A stretch of 64,000 bases of DNA from Rhodocollybia butyracea. Taxonomy: Eukaryota; Basidiomycota; Agaricomycetes; Agaricales; Omphalotaceae. Made by a program: the position numbers and the translations under genes. The stretch covers positions 41,566-105,565 of the forward strand of contig JADNRY010000210.1 in the NCBI GenBank assembly GCA_015501585.1, written 5' to 3'. How positions within the stretch are numbered: the first letter of the stretch is position 1; each line of letters starts with the position of its first letter. This document shows, piece by piece, positions 33,986 to 45,279 of the stretch. The notes under the pieces are model-generated. The model saw only the letters and a list, made by a program, of their open reading frames with translations. It was not told the origin of the DNA and ran no database searches.

Positions 33986-35286
33986 CTCAGTCAGGCATAG
34001 CTCATGCTATGCCAGCCTGATTGGGTATAATAATGGAGTCTACAACTCTACTCTGTGGAAGGTGCACCACAATATTCTTGAGGTAATTAAAGGCCTTGGA
34101 ATAGTTGAACCATCATTTGAAGAATCAAAAAGCATATCTTCACCATGATTATTGTCTGCTATTGTCTCAAAAGAAGTCCCAGCGGAGGGCAAGGGTCCTC
34201 AAGTGCTGCAAAATCCAAAGTGCATGTGCCGCTTGGGGCGGGCCTTGTGGTCATGAACACCACAGGCACGGCAGTTGGTGCTATAGGATTCAATAGGAGC
34301 CGATGACCGTATCAAATAGGGATCACAAGATTAGCCGGCATGTCGGTTCAACATCAGGTGGGAAAGAAATACCCGATCTGGCGGTTTTGGAAGAATCCAA
34401 CACTCATTTGACACCTACAAGACCCTCCCTTCCCTTCGGTCAGAGTCGGGGACCTGCTTCTGCCGCATTTCCAGTTCCGATACACTTCCACTTTGCTTCC
34501 GTTTTACTTGTTCCTTCATTGTACACTTTCTATGATCCCGTCAATCCATTCTCCATCATTCTTACAATCATACATATGCTTTATGCTCATCCCGCCACTT
34601 CCGCTTATGTTCATTGTCTTTCATCCCTTGTACTTCTTTTGGCTATTCTTGTCTTTTCTACTCTCAGATTATTACCTATCGCTACTCCGGTCCTCGAGTA
34701 CCCTTTATATAGTTCTGTACCATGTCAAGTACAGTAGATTGGAAATATTACTTAACCCCTTGACTCGTGTGCTCTTGTGTGTTCTGGTTTCTCGCTTTAT
34801 CTGTTTCTTTAACTCTGTTTCTTCACTCCATTGTTTTCACAACCTCTGCAATCTACTATCATCTATTTGGTTCCGCTCTGTTTGCGCCGCATCAGGTCAG
34901 CTACCGCTTGACCTTCCGCTTCCGCTCATATCGCTATCAAAGCCACTTGCACTTAGTGGGTCCTACCCTTCGAGTTGGAAACTCATCTACTCTTAGGCTT
35001 ACTCGCCGAGTTCATTCTATTGCCTGTACGGACCTGCCATCCTTACATTAGTCCCTTGGACGATCCCGACATGAGTCTTACATCCCATAGGCACTTCGGA
35101 ACCGTTCTACACTCACATCCTTTCACATCTCAAACCAACTTTCCCAGTTCGGCTGAACGACGGCAGTACAGAGCGTATCCGCACTTTGGTTTCCAGGTTT
35201 GTAACCCGCGCTTGAAGGATTCCGCCTAGATCCTTACATTGTGACTGACTAGCTTTGTGCTAGGACAAGTCTTATTCCACCAGTTA
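33986..35286. other. No gene recognised
   Basis: Several overlapping hydrophobic ORFs (34303-35229) come from pyrimidine-rich sequence and show no domain or codon pattern that I can support. Confidence 0.35.
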
Positions 35287-36186
35287 TGAACAATAAATAG
35301 TTCTGTTTCTAGATTTTACTTCCTAGAAACCAAGAAGGGCCAAGTGCCAATTCCAACAATGGGACCAAGTGTCCAAACAATAGGCCAAGCGCCTTTCAAC
35401 AATGGGACCAAATGTCCAAACAATGGGACCAAGTGTCCAAACAATAGGCCAAGCAACTTTCAACAATGGGACCAAATGTCCAAATACTGAGTCAACAATA
35501 TGACTCAGTGTCATACCTCTCACAATAGAGAAGCAGGCAACAACTTTAGTTTTTCTAGATTTAGATCCACTGATGTAACTGAGCAGAGAGAACTGTAAAC
35601 TAGATTCAGCTTTCACTAAAGTCTAGAGTGTTCTTCAGAGCAACACACTTGAACGAGGATACCAAGTCCATGAGGAACCAACCTCTAGTAATACAACCCC
35701 AACAATGCTAAGTAGGATTCCCACATGCATTGAGGAGTAGAGTGAGGAGAGAGACAGATGTAAGTCCAACTCAAACCTGGGGAATGCACATCAGACCTGT
35801 GCCCCCTTTTATACTACTTTAGATGTGATTATTAATAGATGATATGTACAGTAAGCAAGAGAGATTGAGATCCTATACTTTAAAAAAGCTTGGTTTTAGA
35901 CGCCCGCTTATTAGCTAATAAGATAAGAAGAGTGATAAGATGAGCCGGTACAGCGGCACAGCCAGCGGCTTTATGTAAGTTACGCAGCGGTAGTACCGGA
36001 ACGCGGTTAGTGTCGCAGGAGTTCCCCCTTGGTTCCCCTGTCGACTCGAGTAAGCCTGTCGATATGAACGATCAGCAATGAATCAGAATTGGGGCAAGAT
36101 TTAATTAACTATTTGCTAAGCTCCTAAAGTACTGAACTAACTATTATAATACCCCACTACTGCTGTTTATTTGAGACTAATGCTCA
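35287..36186 (-). repeat. Probable LTR of another element
   Basis: About 900 bp, plus-strand ends TGAACA and TGCTCA. A minus-strand TATA box (GTATAAAAGGGGGC, about 35810) lies inside. To the right, on the minus strand, lies CAGTGCAGGGGGTT, a polypurine tract-like sequence. A piece of it (35881-35990) recurs inverted at about 51056-51170, including GACGCCCGCTTATTAGCTAA. No target duplication found. Confidence 0.45.
35335..35490. repeat. Short tandem repeat of CAATGGGACCAA / GTGTCCAAACAATAGG units
   Basis: Four to five diverged units of about 30-35 bp alternate CAATGGGACCAARTGTCCAA and CAATAGGCCAAGC within the probable LTR, downstream of its TATA box in transcript orientation. Confidence 0.7.
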
Positions 36187-36209
36187 AACCCCCTGCACTG
36201 TAGCCTCCT

Positions 36210-36704
36210 TTAAGCAGACAGAATATTGATAATCACATAAATTGTAGTAGTGCATAGTTGCCAATGCATAGGTAGGAGTTTTATAGGGAGTACCTGAAGG
36301 CTGGAGACTCTTGGGAGACTCGAGAGTTGGTGTAGATTTCTGGGTCCCAGAATCAGCTGAATTGTGGTTTTTTTAGAATCAATATCACCAGTCTTGGCTT
36401 TCCAGCTTGAAATCCCATGTGTAACACACTGCCGAGAATATCGCTGAACTGACTCTCGAGTCTCAGAGCGCCACTGCTTGACCAAAGTGTCGATAGCAAA
36501 CGACCAGACTGAGACAGGGTCTCTATGGGCATTCACCCAAGACGCAAGACGTACAGAGGTGCTGTCCGCTTCCCATGGGCTGTCTGTATTTTGTTGAGGA
36601 TGGACCGCCAGTTTGATGGCTGTTGTTTCGGGCTTGAGTAGCTCTGCTGGGCACACAGTAAGCCGCACACTACAAGTTTGCGCCCCATAGTTTATCCTTT
36701 TCAA
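36210..36704 (-). CDS. Hypothetical 164-residue frame next to the probable LTR
   Basis: Open minus-strand frame starting MKRINYGAQTCSVRLTVCPA, with WEADSTSVRLASWVNAHRD and SFAIDTLVKQWRSETRESVQ. Composition looks protein-like (several Trp, charged helices), but no domain is recognised. It ends just before the purine-rich tract next to the probable LTR at 35287-36186, so it could be the 3' end of a retroelement's coding region. Confidence 0.3.
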   Translation of the reverse strand: MKRINYGAQTCSVRLTVCPAELLKPETTAIKLAVHPQQNTDSPWEADSTSVRLASWVNAHRDPVSVWSFAIDTLVKQWRSETRESVQRYSRQCVTHGISSWKAKTGDIDSKKTTIQLILGPRNLHQLSSLPRVSSLQVLPIKLLPMHWQLCTTTIYVIINILSA

Positions 36705-38298
36705 TATTAGTTACTATATAAGCTGTCTACTATACTACCTCAAATTAAGGACTCATTCCGCCCCAAATTCCGCCCCCATTTCTGCGCCCCCTTAAAATTG
36801 TCCGATAAAGTTATTGACTTCTTATCGGATATACTTAATTCACAAATTTTCCATAATTACTACAGCATACTGTAATGTACCATTCCATAAAAAAGCTAAA
36901 GCAAGTTTTAAATTTTGCAGCTGTAACATTGGACAGTATGATTGGCATCCAACCTAGGGCCTACTGCCACATGCCTTGAAGTTGGTGGCCAATGGGCTAT
37001 AAGCATATCACCTGCAGAGCGTAGCCGTTACACTAGCTGCACAGCAGCTGCCGGTAGAACTGCATTCGCCATTCAGAATTGCCAATGCCATGCAGTGGCT
37101 CTGTAACATAATGAGAAAACCTACCAAAAACCCATTCCCTGTAAACAGTTAGCTGGAAATTACTGTAGATAATTGTAGTCTGAGCAAGATAAGTATGGAA
37201 ATTAGGAAGAAAGGAGCATCTCAGTTAATTGTGTGTACAACTCTGAACTGAGAGAAGTTTGAAAGTCAATAGAGTTTCCATAGATGGTGGAGAGTCTCAT
37301 ACAAGTAATAACAGAAAGATAATTCAGCAACAACACACAATGAAAGAATGTGCCAGCAGTGCCATGACACACCTTCCAAGTTTTGAATCCCTCTTTCCAT
37401 GATTTTCCACACAGCAATCTGTAGCAACTCAATTACGAGTCCTGAATGTAATGAAGGCTTGTCCTTATGGCGGGTTTTGCATGGGAATTTTTCCTGATTA
37501 AGGCTGATTTCATCCAAATCCAGTTGACCCAATTAGGGTTTCATTTTGATATATTTGGAATGTCAAAGCATATCCCATGTGACTTTCTGATTGCCCGCTC
37601 TTTTGAAAAGACTTTTGCCCACTGAGAAGGGGAATGCAATCCTTGTACTGCGCTAGCGGAAAGACAGATGCCGGAGGATAAGATCTACGATTTCCTTATG
37701 GACCGGAAGGAAGATCTTAACATGTTACAATGACTAGTCGCGTTGCGATGCGGCACAGCTGCTAGATGATTAAGCTAGGTGAATTTGATATTTGATTATT
37801 GGTTGACTATTGACTAGGAAAGTCCTACTGCAATAAACCCAATGATCTTATGGTGGATAGGCTATCGCCAAGCCACAGCGCTGAGCATTGTGCTAGCACA
37901 CATATCTCTGGGGTTCTTGGTATCTGCTCAAAGCTAGCGAAGTGAACTATTGCTGGGAGATGTTATTATCTTAAAGGGATTTAGCTGGACTTGCTCAAAC
38001 CTACCAGACGACCTTGAGGATAAACATGCGGACATGTACCTGTGTGGAGCCATGAAACATCTGATGGAAGGAACAGTTATTTGCGGTACGAGATTCCACA
38101 AGGACCAAAATATGTTAACACATTTTAATGTTATGACTCGATCAATAGTCTCGTCCAAACCTTCACAGTACGTAACTCGGCAGTAAAAATGATAAGAGAA
38201 ATTAATGAGATTATAGAGCAAGCCTTTCCGTTCGTTGAAACCGCTAGGCAAAAAATATATACTCAAACAACTAGGCTCAAGTAAAGTTAGTAACTAGT
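36705..38298. other. No gene recognised; contains one repeat copy
   Basis: Short ORFs. The inverted partner of the 55-bp repeat is at 37379-37433. A plus-strand frame at 37950-38186 (LGDVIILKGFSWTCSNLPDD) has no recognised domain. Confidence 0.35.
37379..37433 (-). repeat. 55-bp repeat, inverted partner of 19,831-19,885
   Basis: Perfect reverse-complement match to 19831-19885; see that entry. Confidence 0.8.
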
Positions 38299-38330
38299 TT
38301 GTAATACGAAACTCACAGAAGTTATTATTT

Positions 38331-38672
38331 GGAGATAGCTCGACAAATAATAATAAGATTACCCTCGGAGATGGCTCGACAAGCAGTAATATGAATCAGA
38401 ACTAATACTCGGAGATGGCTCGACAAGTAGTAGTGAGTATGGTGTCTAATACTCGGAGATAGCTCAACAAGTAATAGTGAGTGTGATGTCTAATACTCGG
38501 AGATAGCTCAACAAGTAACAGGAAGTTGCAACTCGGAGATAGCTCAACAAGTGGCAATTAAAGAAGTATTCACTAGGAGATAGCTCAACAGGTGAATATT
38601 AGTGGATACAACTTGGAGTTAGCTCAACAAGATGTATAAATGTGTATTGTAGCTTGGAGATAGCTCAACAAG
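38331..38672 (+). repeat. Nine-copy array with core CTCGGAGATAGCTCAACAAG
   Basis: Cores begin near 38331, 38368, 38411, 38456, 38499, 38535, 38576, 38615 and 38656, separated by variable 20-30 bp spacers. The core is kept (GGAGATAGCTCRACAAG) while the spacers diverge, which suggests selection on, or homogenisation of, the core. Confidence 0.8.
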
Positions 38673-38833
38673 ATACAATGAGTTGGTCTGGTGATTCACA
38701 CAAGTGATAACAGCAAACAAGTGGGGGTTTGGATTTAAGAAAAATAATACGTCTAACATACATTGGTAAATCTAGACTACTTATATACTGTGCAATGTGT
38801 ACTAGTTAGGAAATGCTGCGGAATGACTAGATT

Positions 38834-39105
38834 TGAGTCATAACTGCGGAAATACTGCGGATGAGTCAGTCTGACTATGTAATGCTGTGCAATGACTAAT
38901 ATTGAGTCATGTATGCGGAACCGTAGTTGACTCAGATATCTGGCTGTGCAATGACTGATATTGAGTCATTGATGTAAAGAGGCTATGCAATGATGTCATA
39001 GCTGTGGAGCAGTGATGTGATATCATAACTGCGGAGCAATGGAATGACATCATGATTGTGGAGTAGCAAGATGACATCATAGTTGTGGAGCTAGAATGAT
39101 GTCAT
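38834..39105. promoter_or_regulatory. Cluster of ten bZIP-like sites (TGASTCA and TGANNTCA)
   Basis: Five 7-bp TGASTCA sites (38834, 38862, 38903, 38928, 38962) are followed by five 8-bp TGANNTCA sites (38991, 39018, 39045, 39072, 39098). The first type is the Gcn4/AP-1-type site and the second resembles a CRE. They lie about 400-650 bp upstream of the TATA element of the LTR-like sequence. A regulatory function is inferred from motif density only. Confidence 0.55.
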
Positions 39106-40348
39106 GACTGTGCAGACTGTGCAGTGACTGTTAAAGATCATTCTGGTGTTCTGGAAGAATGTGTGCAGCATTAACCCAAATGGTGTTGAATAACTAATGA
39201 ATGTAAAATGATAAGTAGAAGTATTAATGATAGTGTTCATAGTTGGTTACAGAAGAAAAAAGATTGGGTGTATAGGATTTAGATCCGGGTCATAACATTT
39301 AATTTCTTTTACTTTGATACCGAAATTGGGACCGTACCTAAATTGGGACGGTTTTCTAGATAAATGTGCAATATGTCCAGGCTAGAGTTTCCTTTCTTAG
39401 CTAAATTCCTCTCCTTCTTGAATTTCCATCTTACTCCATTTCTCTCCGACTCTGTTTCATCTCTTTTTGTATAGACCCAGTATATAAGGATGATGTATTT
39501 ATCTCATAAATCAAGTTATCTTGCCACCTCTCATAACCACCCATTGTGACAAAGTCGAAGGTCTCTTCACTGCCGGAGTCTGCTAGTCCTCTTAATTCCC
39601 CTGGTTTAAAAGTACCGAGTCAATCAAACACCGTAACTGGGCATTTGTTTAGGGAGCATATGGAGTCTAGCTTTCTCTTTGAAGTTAATATTATATTCTA
39701 TCTTATAAAGTTTGGATTGGTGTAATAGAAGCTTTGTAACAGCTTTTGTGCCCGCTTGAGATTGAGTTAGATCTTTTGCGTGAATCTAGTTGCTTCCTTA
39801 GAGGGGATGGCTTCTAGTAAGGAATTATTCAGCTCCAGAGTGAGGGTTCCTTAGCTAGCTCTTAACAAGTATTAGCAAGCCACTAAGATTGTGGTACGAG
39901 TTCCTAGTAATTAAGTTCACTCACAGTTTCATAGCTTGACCCAGAGTTTGGTCAGGGATGTTACAGTGTTACGCTAGCTGGAGCCAGAGTTTGCCCAGGA
40001 GTGTCCTAGTTGCATTGTATTGGTTTTGGTTTTGGTTATTGTTGGACACACACACACACACACGGTTATTTGGTTATTTGGGTTTTTGGTCAGACATACG
40101 TGCACAACTTAGACAATAGTCTATGCTAGTTCAGTTCATAGAACTTACTAGACCTTGTCGCACTATGCTAGTTCAGTTGTTTCACTACACTGGCTGGTGT
40201 ATCATCTTACATTCAATGTCTTAACCTTCTTTGGGGAATCTTTGACAACCCCCTTTAAATAAATTGATAGTCTGGTTAGGCGCGGACTTGTATTTGTTAG
40301 GTTGTTTTCTAGTGCCTTTCACATACCAGTACAAACCAAGCCAATTAA

Positions 40349-41740
40349 CACCCTGCTCCAAATCTCTTGATACTTATAATAAATTGCTTTGCAGATGTAA
40401 CTCTGCAATTTGCGGGCTCTGACTTCTGCTTCTTTTTTCTTCTTCTAAATTGAATGACGTCTGACCTGCACCAAAGCTTTGAATCAGCTGCCTCATCCAC
40501 CCCCAGATTCTTTACAAGTTTTACAGCAAGCTGATATTGTCGTTTGGTTTTTCATTTGCAGGCCTCAGAGCTTGTTTGTTTTTTGTTGTCTGCTGTATTT
40601 CAGGAGATTTTGTGGCAGAAGACAGTGTTGACTGGCAAGCTAACATCCAAGTCATTCAAAATTTAATGGGTTTCTAGTATGTTCTGTGCTTCTATATCTT
40701 GTTTGTTTTTGTTTAACATACTTCAAGTGCGGATCTTCATATTGCCATGACTCCTTACCTTGTGCATCTCTCCCTCTCACCAAACAACTAGCAAGTCTCC
40801 AAGCCTGGTCACCATACACCCTCCCGCTTCTCACCATCCTTATCCTTACCTTACCACCTTGGATTTTTCTTGTCACTTTCTGTGTGTTTTGTAAGAAAGG
40901 CTGGATCTGAGAAATATGCTGCTATTGCCCTCTGCTGGCATCAATACATTGATACGCTGGTTTACTGGCCAGGCCTGTATAAACTAGATATTGCTATTCC
41001 AAGCTTATCTGTATTGTACATTGGATACTAAGGGCTATAGTGAGTCTCACACTGTTAGCTAAAGCTGATAGGAAGTCTATTGTACCCACTGGGTGCATTG
41101 TGGATGGTATAAGCATTTGCCACACTTTGTACTCTAGCCCAAGTCCTATGCAAGTGCATAACCTAGAAAATACTGGTGATCACTCAATATGAGGCTAGAC
41201 TTACTCGATGCATACTCAAGGGAACTTCATTCACACACAAAGTTCACAAGTGGAGGTGTTAGTTCAATAGAGACATACTTGGCTATTTGCTAGATAATGT
41301 TCATGGACATAAATGATTGGCTTATATATATGATGTCAGTCAGCATTAAGTCTGATGAATCATACAAATCTGAAAGGCTTACTGATCATACTTGAAATGA
41401 TGACTGATACTCTCCAAAGTCCATTATAAATCAACAAACATGATTACTGATATATCCTGTACATACTTACTAAGGCTACTTTCATTACTCACAAGCTTTA
41501 AAAGACCCGTGGCAGAGCCACGGGAGCCGCACAGGAGTTTTAAAGCATTATCTAGATTCTACACCCTGAGAGTGCTACCAGGTAACCATAAGCATGCATT
41601 CCCTTTGTGGGTCAAGCAGTTGCTGCCTCTCTTCCTTACTGCCTAAAGTCTGACTGTTTATTTTGTTATAATTACTATCAGTAGATCTTTACCAAACAAA
41701 TGCTCTTTCTTAAACTCTTGAGTCTCTTCTGAGTCTCTCA
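40349..41740. other. No gene recognised between LTR-like sequence and Gypsy element
   Basis: Short ORFs only (for example 40686-40910). No repeat boundary apart from the flanking elements. Confidence 0.4.
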
Positions 41741-41924
41741 TTACTGGTCTTAAGGTGCTGCGTCGCCATTTAATTTCTTTATATTCAATATATTCATTTT
41801 TTCTATATACTGCATACCGTATGACTTACATAAGTAAGTCTTCTTTTATACTGGTACACTACATGCTATAAAGCTTGTCGTGTTCACTCGTGTGAATTAA
41901 GCAACGCCTCGTAGAGGCCTTACA
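41741..41924 (+). repeat. Gypsy 5' LTR, 5' end truncated
   Basis: Begins at TTACTGGTCTTAAGG, the point reached 16 bp into the right LTR, and ends GGCCTTACA. The next bases, CTTTTTTGAACATCAA, are shared exactly with gag-only element 2 at the same position and do not begin with TGG. Confidence 0.85.
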
Positions 41925-42075
41925 CTTTTTTGAACATCAAGTAGCGTTATACGCTTACCGTTGTTTAAAAGTAAAAGATACAGTACGCAGTACAATATCA
42001 ATCATATTCATCAAACATCCTCGCAATCAACTTCTTTTGATCATTAAGGACAGTAGTGATTGTACTGGGATTGCC

Positions 42076-44181
42076 ATGCCAGTACCTAGACTGCCGGACG
42101 AATGCCCGCCAGTAGTGCTGGACATCTATAGGAATACACTGTTCTCGAATGCCTCGACAGGAAAACGGAAAGATTCCATGCTCAATGTATCGCAGGCAAT
42201 AGGTCCATCATCCATAACACATAGAAACTATGTGGGATTTGGACAAGTAGGAGAATTACCTCCTACAATAGGCAAATCGCTATTAACACAGCGAGGCTAT
42301 ACAGACTCACGTCAAAGTCGTCCGTCATCGCTACCAGATACGCCGACACCTACGTTCCTTGCAGGAACAGGATATACGCCTAAAGTGAGACAAAGTCCCA
42401 CTGGGAGAACTTCTCCAGCACCAAGAGGACCAAGGTCACTCCCAATACCGCCCAAATCCAGGGCTACAACACCGAAGTCAAATGACTTCATATTTGAAGA
42501 GCCAGAAATCATATCTGACTCTGCGGCGCAACTTACGGATCACATTCGTAATGCATTCGGAGTGTTGGCGACACCGTCAACGCCCATAAATATATTGTCC
42601 ACATTTGTGGACAACAAAGCTACCATTAAAATGGAAGCATTCAGCGTGGTGATCCCACCAGCAAAACAGACAATTACAGAAAGCCCGGAAGATCCGGGTA
42701 ACAAAAGCGATACAATTGTAGAGCTATTAGAGCGGTTTGGATTAAACCAAACGCCAATGCAAGTTCCTAAAAGGAACAAAACAAAGGATCTCCCGAAAAG
42801 AGAATCCATACTGAATAACCACAATGTAGTTATTAAGGCAGAAGAGTCAAGCTCTGCCATAAAAAATAACAATGTCAAGACGAATACACCCGTAATGACA
42901 GCATTCCCAGTCGTAACAACTGGTGAAAAAGCACCAACTAAAGTTGACGCTGACCCGGACACAGGCATAGCCTACGAATGGGATAGTCGCGTAGCGATGC
43001 AATGCTTGCGCAATAAGAGCTTCCGAGAAACCGGAAAAGCCTCGGAATTCTTCCCAGACCAAATGGTTGGGTTCAACACGGATGGACTTCTGGTCAATAA
43101 ATTCAACACACCCGAAGAGGTGTGGATACGCAAACAAGACAGTGCGCAAGATGCAGGTCCTTCTAAAAGTGGGGGAGGACCACCTCGAAAAACACCTACA
43201 AGAGGAGCTCCAGGAGCACCCGACGATGGTGATGACAGCTCAGACTCCAGCGGAGATGAGCACAAACGCAACAATGATAAAAATTGTCGAAGCACACCAT
43301 GGGATGATGATTCATCCCAAAACGATACAGATTCGGATGTCACAGATTCGTCAAACAAATCGTGGATTGGAGATATTCTCCAACCTAATGAGAAATTCAG
43401 TAATAGCAAGAAGAAGAAGATGCGACAAAAAGTAGCATCACAACTTCGAGCAAAAACTGCAGACAATGATCGTCGCAAACTGTGGCAACACCCAGTACAC
43501 AAAGTGTACAGAAAGCAGATACATGAACATGTAGGCACTGCACTTCCTCCATTGGAGGGAGTAAAGAATATCAAAGTACCATCACCGGAGAGCTACAAAG
43601 GTACTCCCGATGTAGAGGTATTTGAAAGGTGGCTATTGTCACTCCTTCGATGGTTCATAGCACACCGCTATTGCGGTCCAGCTTATGATAGCGCAAGATT
43701 ACAAATCTTAGGCATGTTTCTAAAAGAAAAAGCACTAGATTGGTACAACGACAAAGTCGTTGGTGCACACAGGACCACAATGGAGTGGACCAGTGAAGAA
43801 GCCATTATTGGTTTATTTGATAGATGCGTTCAAGCATCTACAATTCATCAAGCTACTCAGCAGTTTGAGTCAATCACTTACTCACCTGTTAAGGGAGTAC
43901 GAGATTATCACTCAACACTAGGACAATGGGCATCAAGAATGCAACATCCACCGCATTCATATGATATGAAAATGTGTTTCGTTAAAGGATTGCCTATGTC
44001 AATCCTTGAAATACTTATAGACAGGGGAATAAGCCCTGAATACGCGAAATTCAAGACTATAGTCAAAGCGGTTACTTGCATTGAAGATAATCGCGCACTA
44101 CACGATTACTACGTGTCAGGCAAGCGAAAAACGAGCACACCGAGCTTGAAATATGTCACAAAACGCGCTATTGCGGAATGA
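42076..44181 (+). CDS. Gypsy Gag, N-terminal frame
   Basis: The first ATG in frame (42076) gives MPVPRLPDECPPVVLDIYRN; the frame is open upstream but lacks ATG. It runs about 700 codons to TGA 44179-44181. The N-terminal half is Pro/Thr-rich and disordered, followed by an acidic Ser-rich stretch (DSSDSSGDEHKRNND). The conserved Gag core has VHKVYRKQIHEHVG, KVPSPESYKGTPDVEVFERW, MFLKEKALDWYNDKVVG, STIHQATQQFE and RDYHSTLGQWASRM. The same core is in the element at 51.8-55.1 kb. The TGA is followed in the same frame by the zinc knuckle region, so Gag probably once continued. Confidence 0.85.
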   Translation: MPVPRLPDECPPVVLDIYRNTLFSNASTGKRKDSMLNVSQAIGPSSITHRNYVGFGQVGELPPTIGKSLLTQRGYTDSRQSRPSSLPDTPTPTFLAGTGYTPKVRQSPTGRTSPAPRGPRSLPIPPKSRATTPKSNDFIFEEPEIISDSAAQLTDHIRNAFGVLATPSTPINILSTFVDNKATIKMEAFSVVIPPAKQTITESPEDPGNKSDTIVELLERFGLNQTPMQVPKRNKTKDLPKRESILNNHNVVIKAEESSSAIKNNNVKTNTPVMTAFPVVTTGEKAPTKVDADPDTGIAYEWDSRVAMQCLRNKSFRETGKASEFFPDQMVGFNTDGLLVNKFNTPEEVWIRKQDSAQDAGPSKSGGGPPRKTPTRGAPGAPDDGDDSSDSSGDEHKRNNDKNCRSTPWDDDSSQNDTDSDVTDSSNKSWIGDILQPNEKFSNSKKKKMRQKVASQLRAKTADNDRRKLWQHPVHKVYRKQIHEHVGTALPPLEGVKNIKVPSPESYKGTPDVEVFERWLLSLLRWFIAHRYCGPAYDSARLQILGMFLKEKALDWYNDKVVGAHRTTMEWTSEEAIIGLFDRCVQASTIHQATQQFESITYSPVKGVRDYHSTLGQWASRMQHPPHSYDMKMCFVKGLPMSILEILIDRGISPEYAKFKTIVKAVTCIEDNRALHDYYVSGKRKTSTPSLKYVTKRAIAE

Positions 44182-45279
44182 GGAGCAAGTACTCCTCCCG
44201 TTAGAACATATACTGCAGCAGCAGTACCAAAAAACCAACAAAGGGTACAGTTAGTAAAATATACTAGCAAAGGGAAGAGACCAGTTAAATTTGGTAACTC
44301 TTTCCGTGGAACAGGACAAGTGTCGAAGACACCATCTAAAGAAGAAGCAGTTTCTAGGAAACTATGCTTCCGTTGCGGCAAGCCAGGTCATTTCGCGAAT
44401 GACTCGACGTGCGAAAGGCATGGACAACCTCAATTGTACGCCATTCAGGAAGACAAGCTGGAATCAGCTAGTCAAGATGTCAATCCACAAGAAAACCTCG
44501 AAGAGGATCTTGAATATCCTCCAGCACTTCAACCCAACGAGGATGAAGATGAGGACAAGTCTGAAGGAGAATACTTCCTTGAGACATATGAAGAAGAATA
44601 TGTCGGTCGACTATATGATGACAACGACGACTTCCAAGAGTACTTGGGTCATATTCATGACCCTTACATTGAAATCAATCCTCTAGAGGACTGTGGACCG
44701 GCAGTATGCCTAGAGGATGACTGGGACAATGACACGTTCTTGTCCCTCGATCCTCAAAGCCACCAGATACAACTGGATGGCACTGATCGTATGGCGGTTA
44801 TGAACACGCCCAACGAAGAGCCTAAAACCAATACAGGTGAAGGCATTCGTAAGTCTAGTAGACTTATGACCAGACCTGACTGAGGTCCAATCCAAAATCG
44901 CCGTCTTATGATGGCAATCATTGAAATTGCAGGAGTAGAAGCGTTCACGCTATTCGACTCTGGTTGCACAATCGAGGCTTTAAGCCCCGCATTTGTTCGA
45001 TTAGCGAACATCAAAGTACACCAATTGGCGGACCAACATTCGCTACAATTGGGAACTGTAGGAAGTAAAGCCAAATTTAATTTTGGCGCAAATGTACATA
45101 CCTCCTATGGAGGTATAGACAATAAAGTATACTACGACATTATTAATGTCGATAGATACGATGCTATTCTCGGTACGCAATTTATGCGTAAGCACTGCAT
45201 CAAACTCGATTTTGAGAGAGATGCCATATGCATTAAAGGGAAGGTAGCACCTTCTCTTTCTGTGGGGAGGACGCGGTAG
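44182..45279 (+). pseudogene. Gypsy zinc knuckle and aspartic protease region
   Basis: In the same frame as Gag. LCFRCGKPGHFANDSTC is the knuckle, with the final Cys one residue displaced (C-x2-C-x4-H-x5-C). A very acidic spacer follows, then TGA at 44881-44883, then the retropepsin domain: FTLFDSGCTIEALSPAFVRL with the catalytic DSG, and YDAILGTQFMRKHCIKLDF, the conserved ILG motif. The frame shifts at about 45270 (consistent with one lost G) and ends at TAG 45277-45279. Confidence 0.8.

Larger units (their letters stand above)
38300..40348 (+). repeat. Long LTR-like sequence, plus orientation
   Basis: The right half (about 39400-40340) is a diverged reverse-complement match to 48131-49000: shared CAGTATATAAG TATA region (about 39478), TCTAGTTGCTTCCTTAGAGG, CACTAAGATTGTGGTACGAG and GATAGTCTGGTTAGGYGCGG, in the same order. 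The left half carries two tandem arrays that would form its upstream control region. Boundaries are approximate; no target duplication found. Confidence 0.5.

Noticed and set aside
34303..35229. Cluster of ORFs up to 167 codons
   Set aside because: Several overlapping hydrophobic frames come from one pyrimidine-rich stretch, with no domain, intron pattern or frame preference.
38331..38672. CRISPR-like array of regular repeats
   Set aside because: The context is eukaryotic, spacers are related and variable in length, and no cas-like gene is present; it is a degenerate tandem array in an LTR-like sequence.
42540..43574. Long minus-strand ORFs over the Gypsy gag
   Set aside because: Antisense shadows of the Gag frame with no recognisable domain.
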